A DNA stretch of 6,126 nucleotides from Candidatus Avimonoglobus intestinipullorum (GTDB lineage Bacteria > Bacillota > Clostridia > UBA1381). Positions 6,119 through 6,126 of the stretch are shown piece after piece. The first letter of the stretch is position 1, and each line of letters starts with the position of its first letter. The stretch covers positions 1 to 6,126 of the forward strand of contig DVND01000096.1 in the NCBI GenBank assembly GCA_018714645.1, given 5' to 3'. Both the position numbers and the translations under genes were made by a program. The notes below the pieces were generated by a model. It saw nothing but the letters and a program-made list of their open reading frames with translations. It searched no databases and was not told where the DNA came from.

Positions 6119-6126
6119 CGGTGTTT

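Overview
The window looks like a chromosomal segment from a Gram-positive anaerobe of the Clostridia type. This is inferred from several things. PolA keeps its polymerase and 5' nuclease sites but has lost the proofreading residues, as in many Firmicutes. One gene belongs to the cytidylate-kinase-like family, which is common in Firmicutes. Most genes have strong Shine-Dalgarno sequences, and the genes are tightly packed. Genus cannot be assigned from sequence alone.

All six protein genes lie on the minus strand and read right to left: ung (uracil-DNA glycosylase), polA (DNA polymerase I), coaE (dephospho-CoA kinase), a membrane-anchored lytic transglycosylase, a cytidylate-kinase-like P-loop protein, and uppP (undecaprenyl-diphosphatase). 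uppP runs off the left edge. Gaps are 3 nt (ung/polA), 15 nt (polA/coaE), a 17-nt overlap (coaE/transglycosylase), 70 nt (transglycosylase/kinase) and 14 nt (kinase/uppP). A sigma-A-type promoter precedes ung. A second, with a perfect TATAAT, fills the 70-nt gap, so the kinase-uppP pair can be transcribed apart from the upstream genes. Ung and PolA act in sequence in base excision repair. CoaE completes coenzyme A synthesis. The transglycosylase and UppP both serve the peptidoglycan cycle.

The right end (about 5834-6126) has no recognisable protein gene and is visibly more A+T-rich than the operon. It holds the ung promoter and, pointing the other way, a strong plus-strand promoter: A-tract, TAGACA, 17-nt spacer and extended -10 TGCTATACT. 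Its predicted start falls on the first base of a long-range stem of 14-15 bp that encloses about 100 nt of further self-complementary sequence. Most of the inner pairing segments have two possible partners, giving either a long rod or three local hairpins. This is best read as a structured non-coding RNA (6S-like in topology, identity unproven) or a regulatory leader for a plus-strand gene beyond the window. It is the most interesting part of the window.
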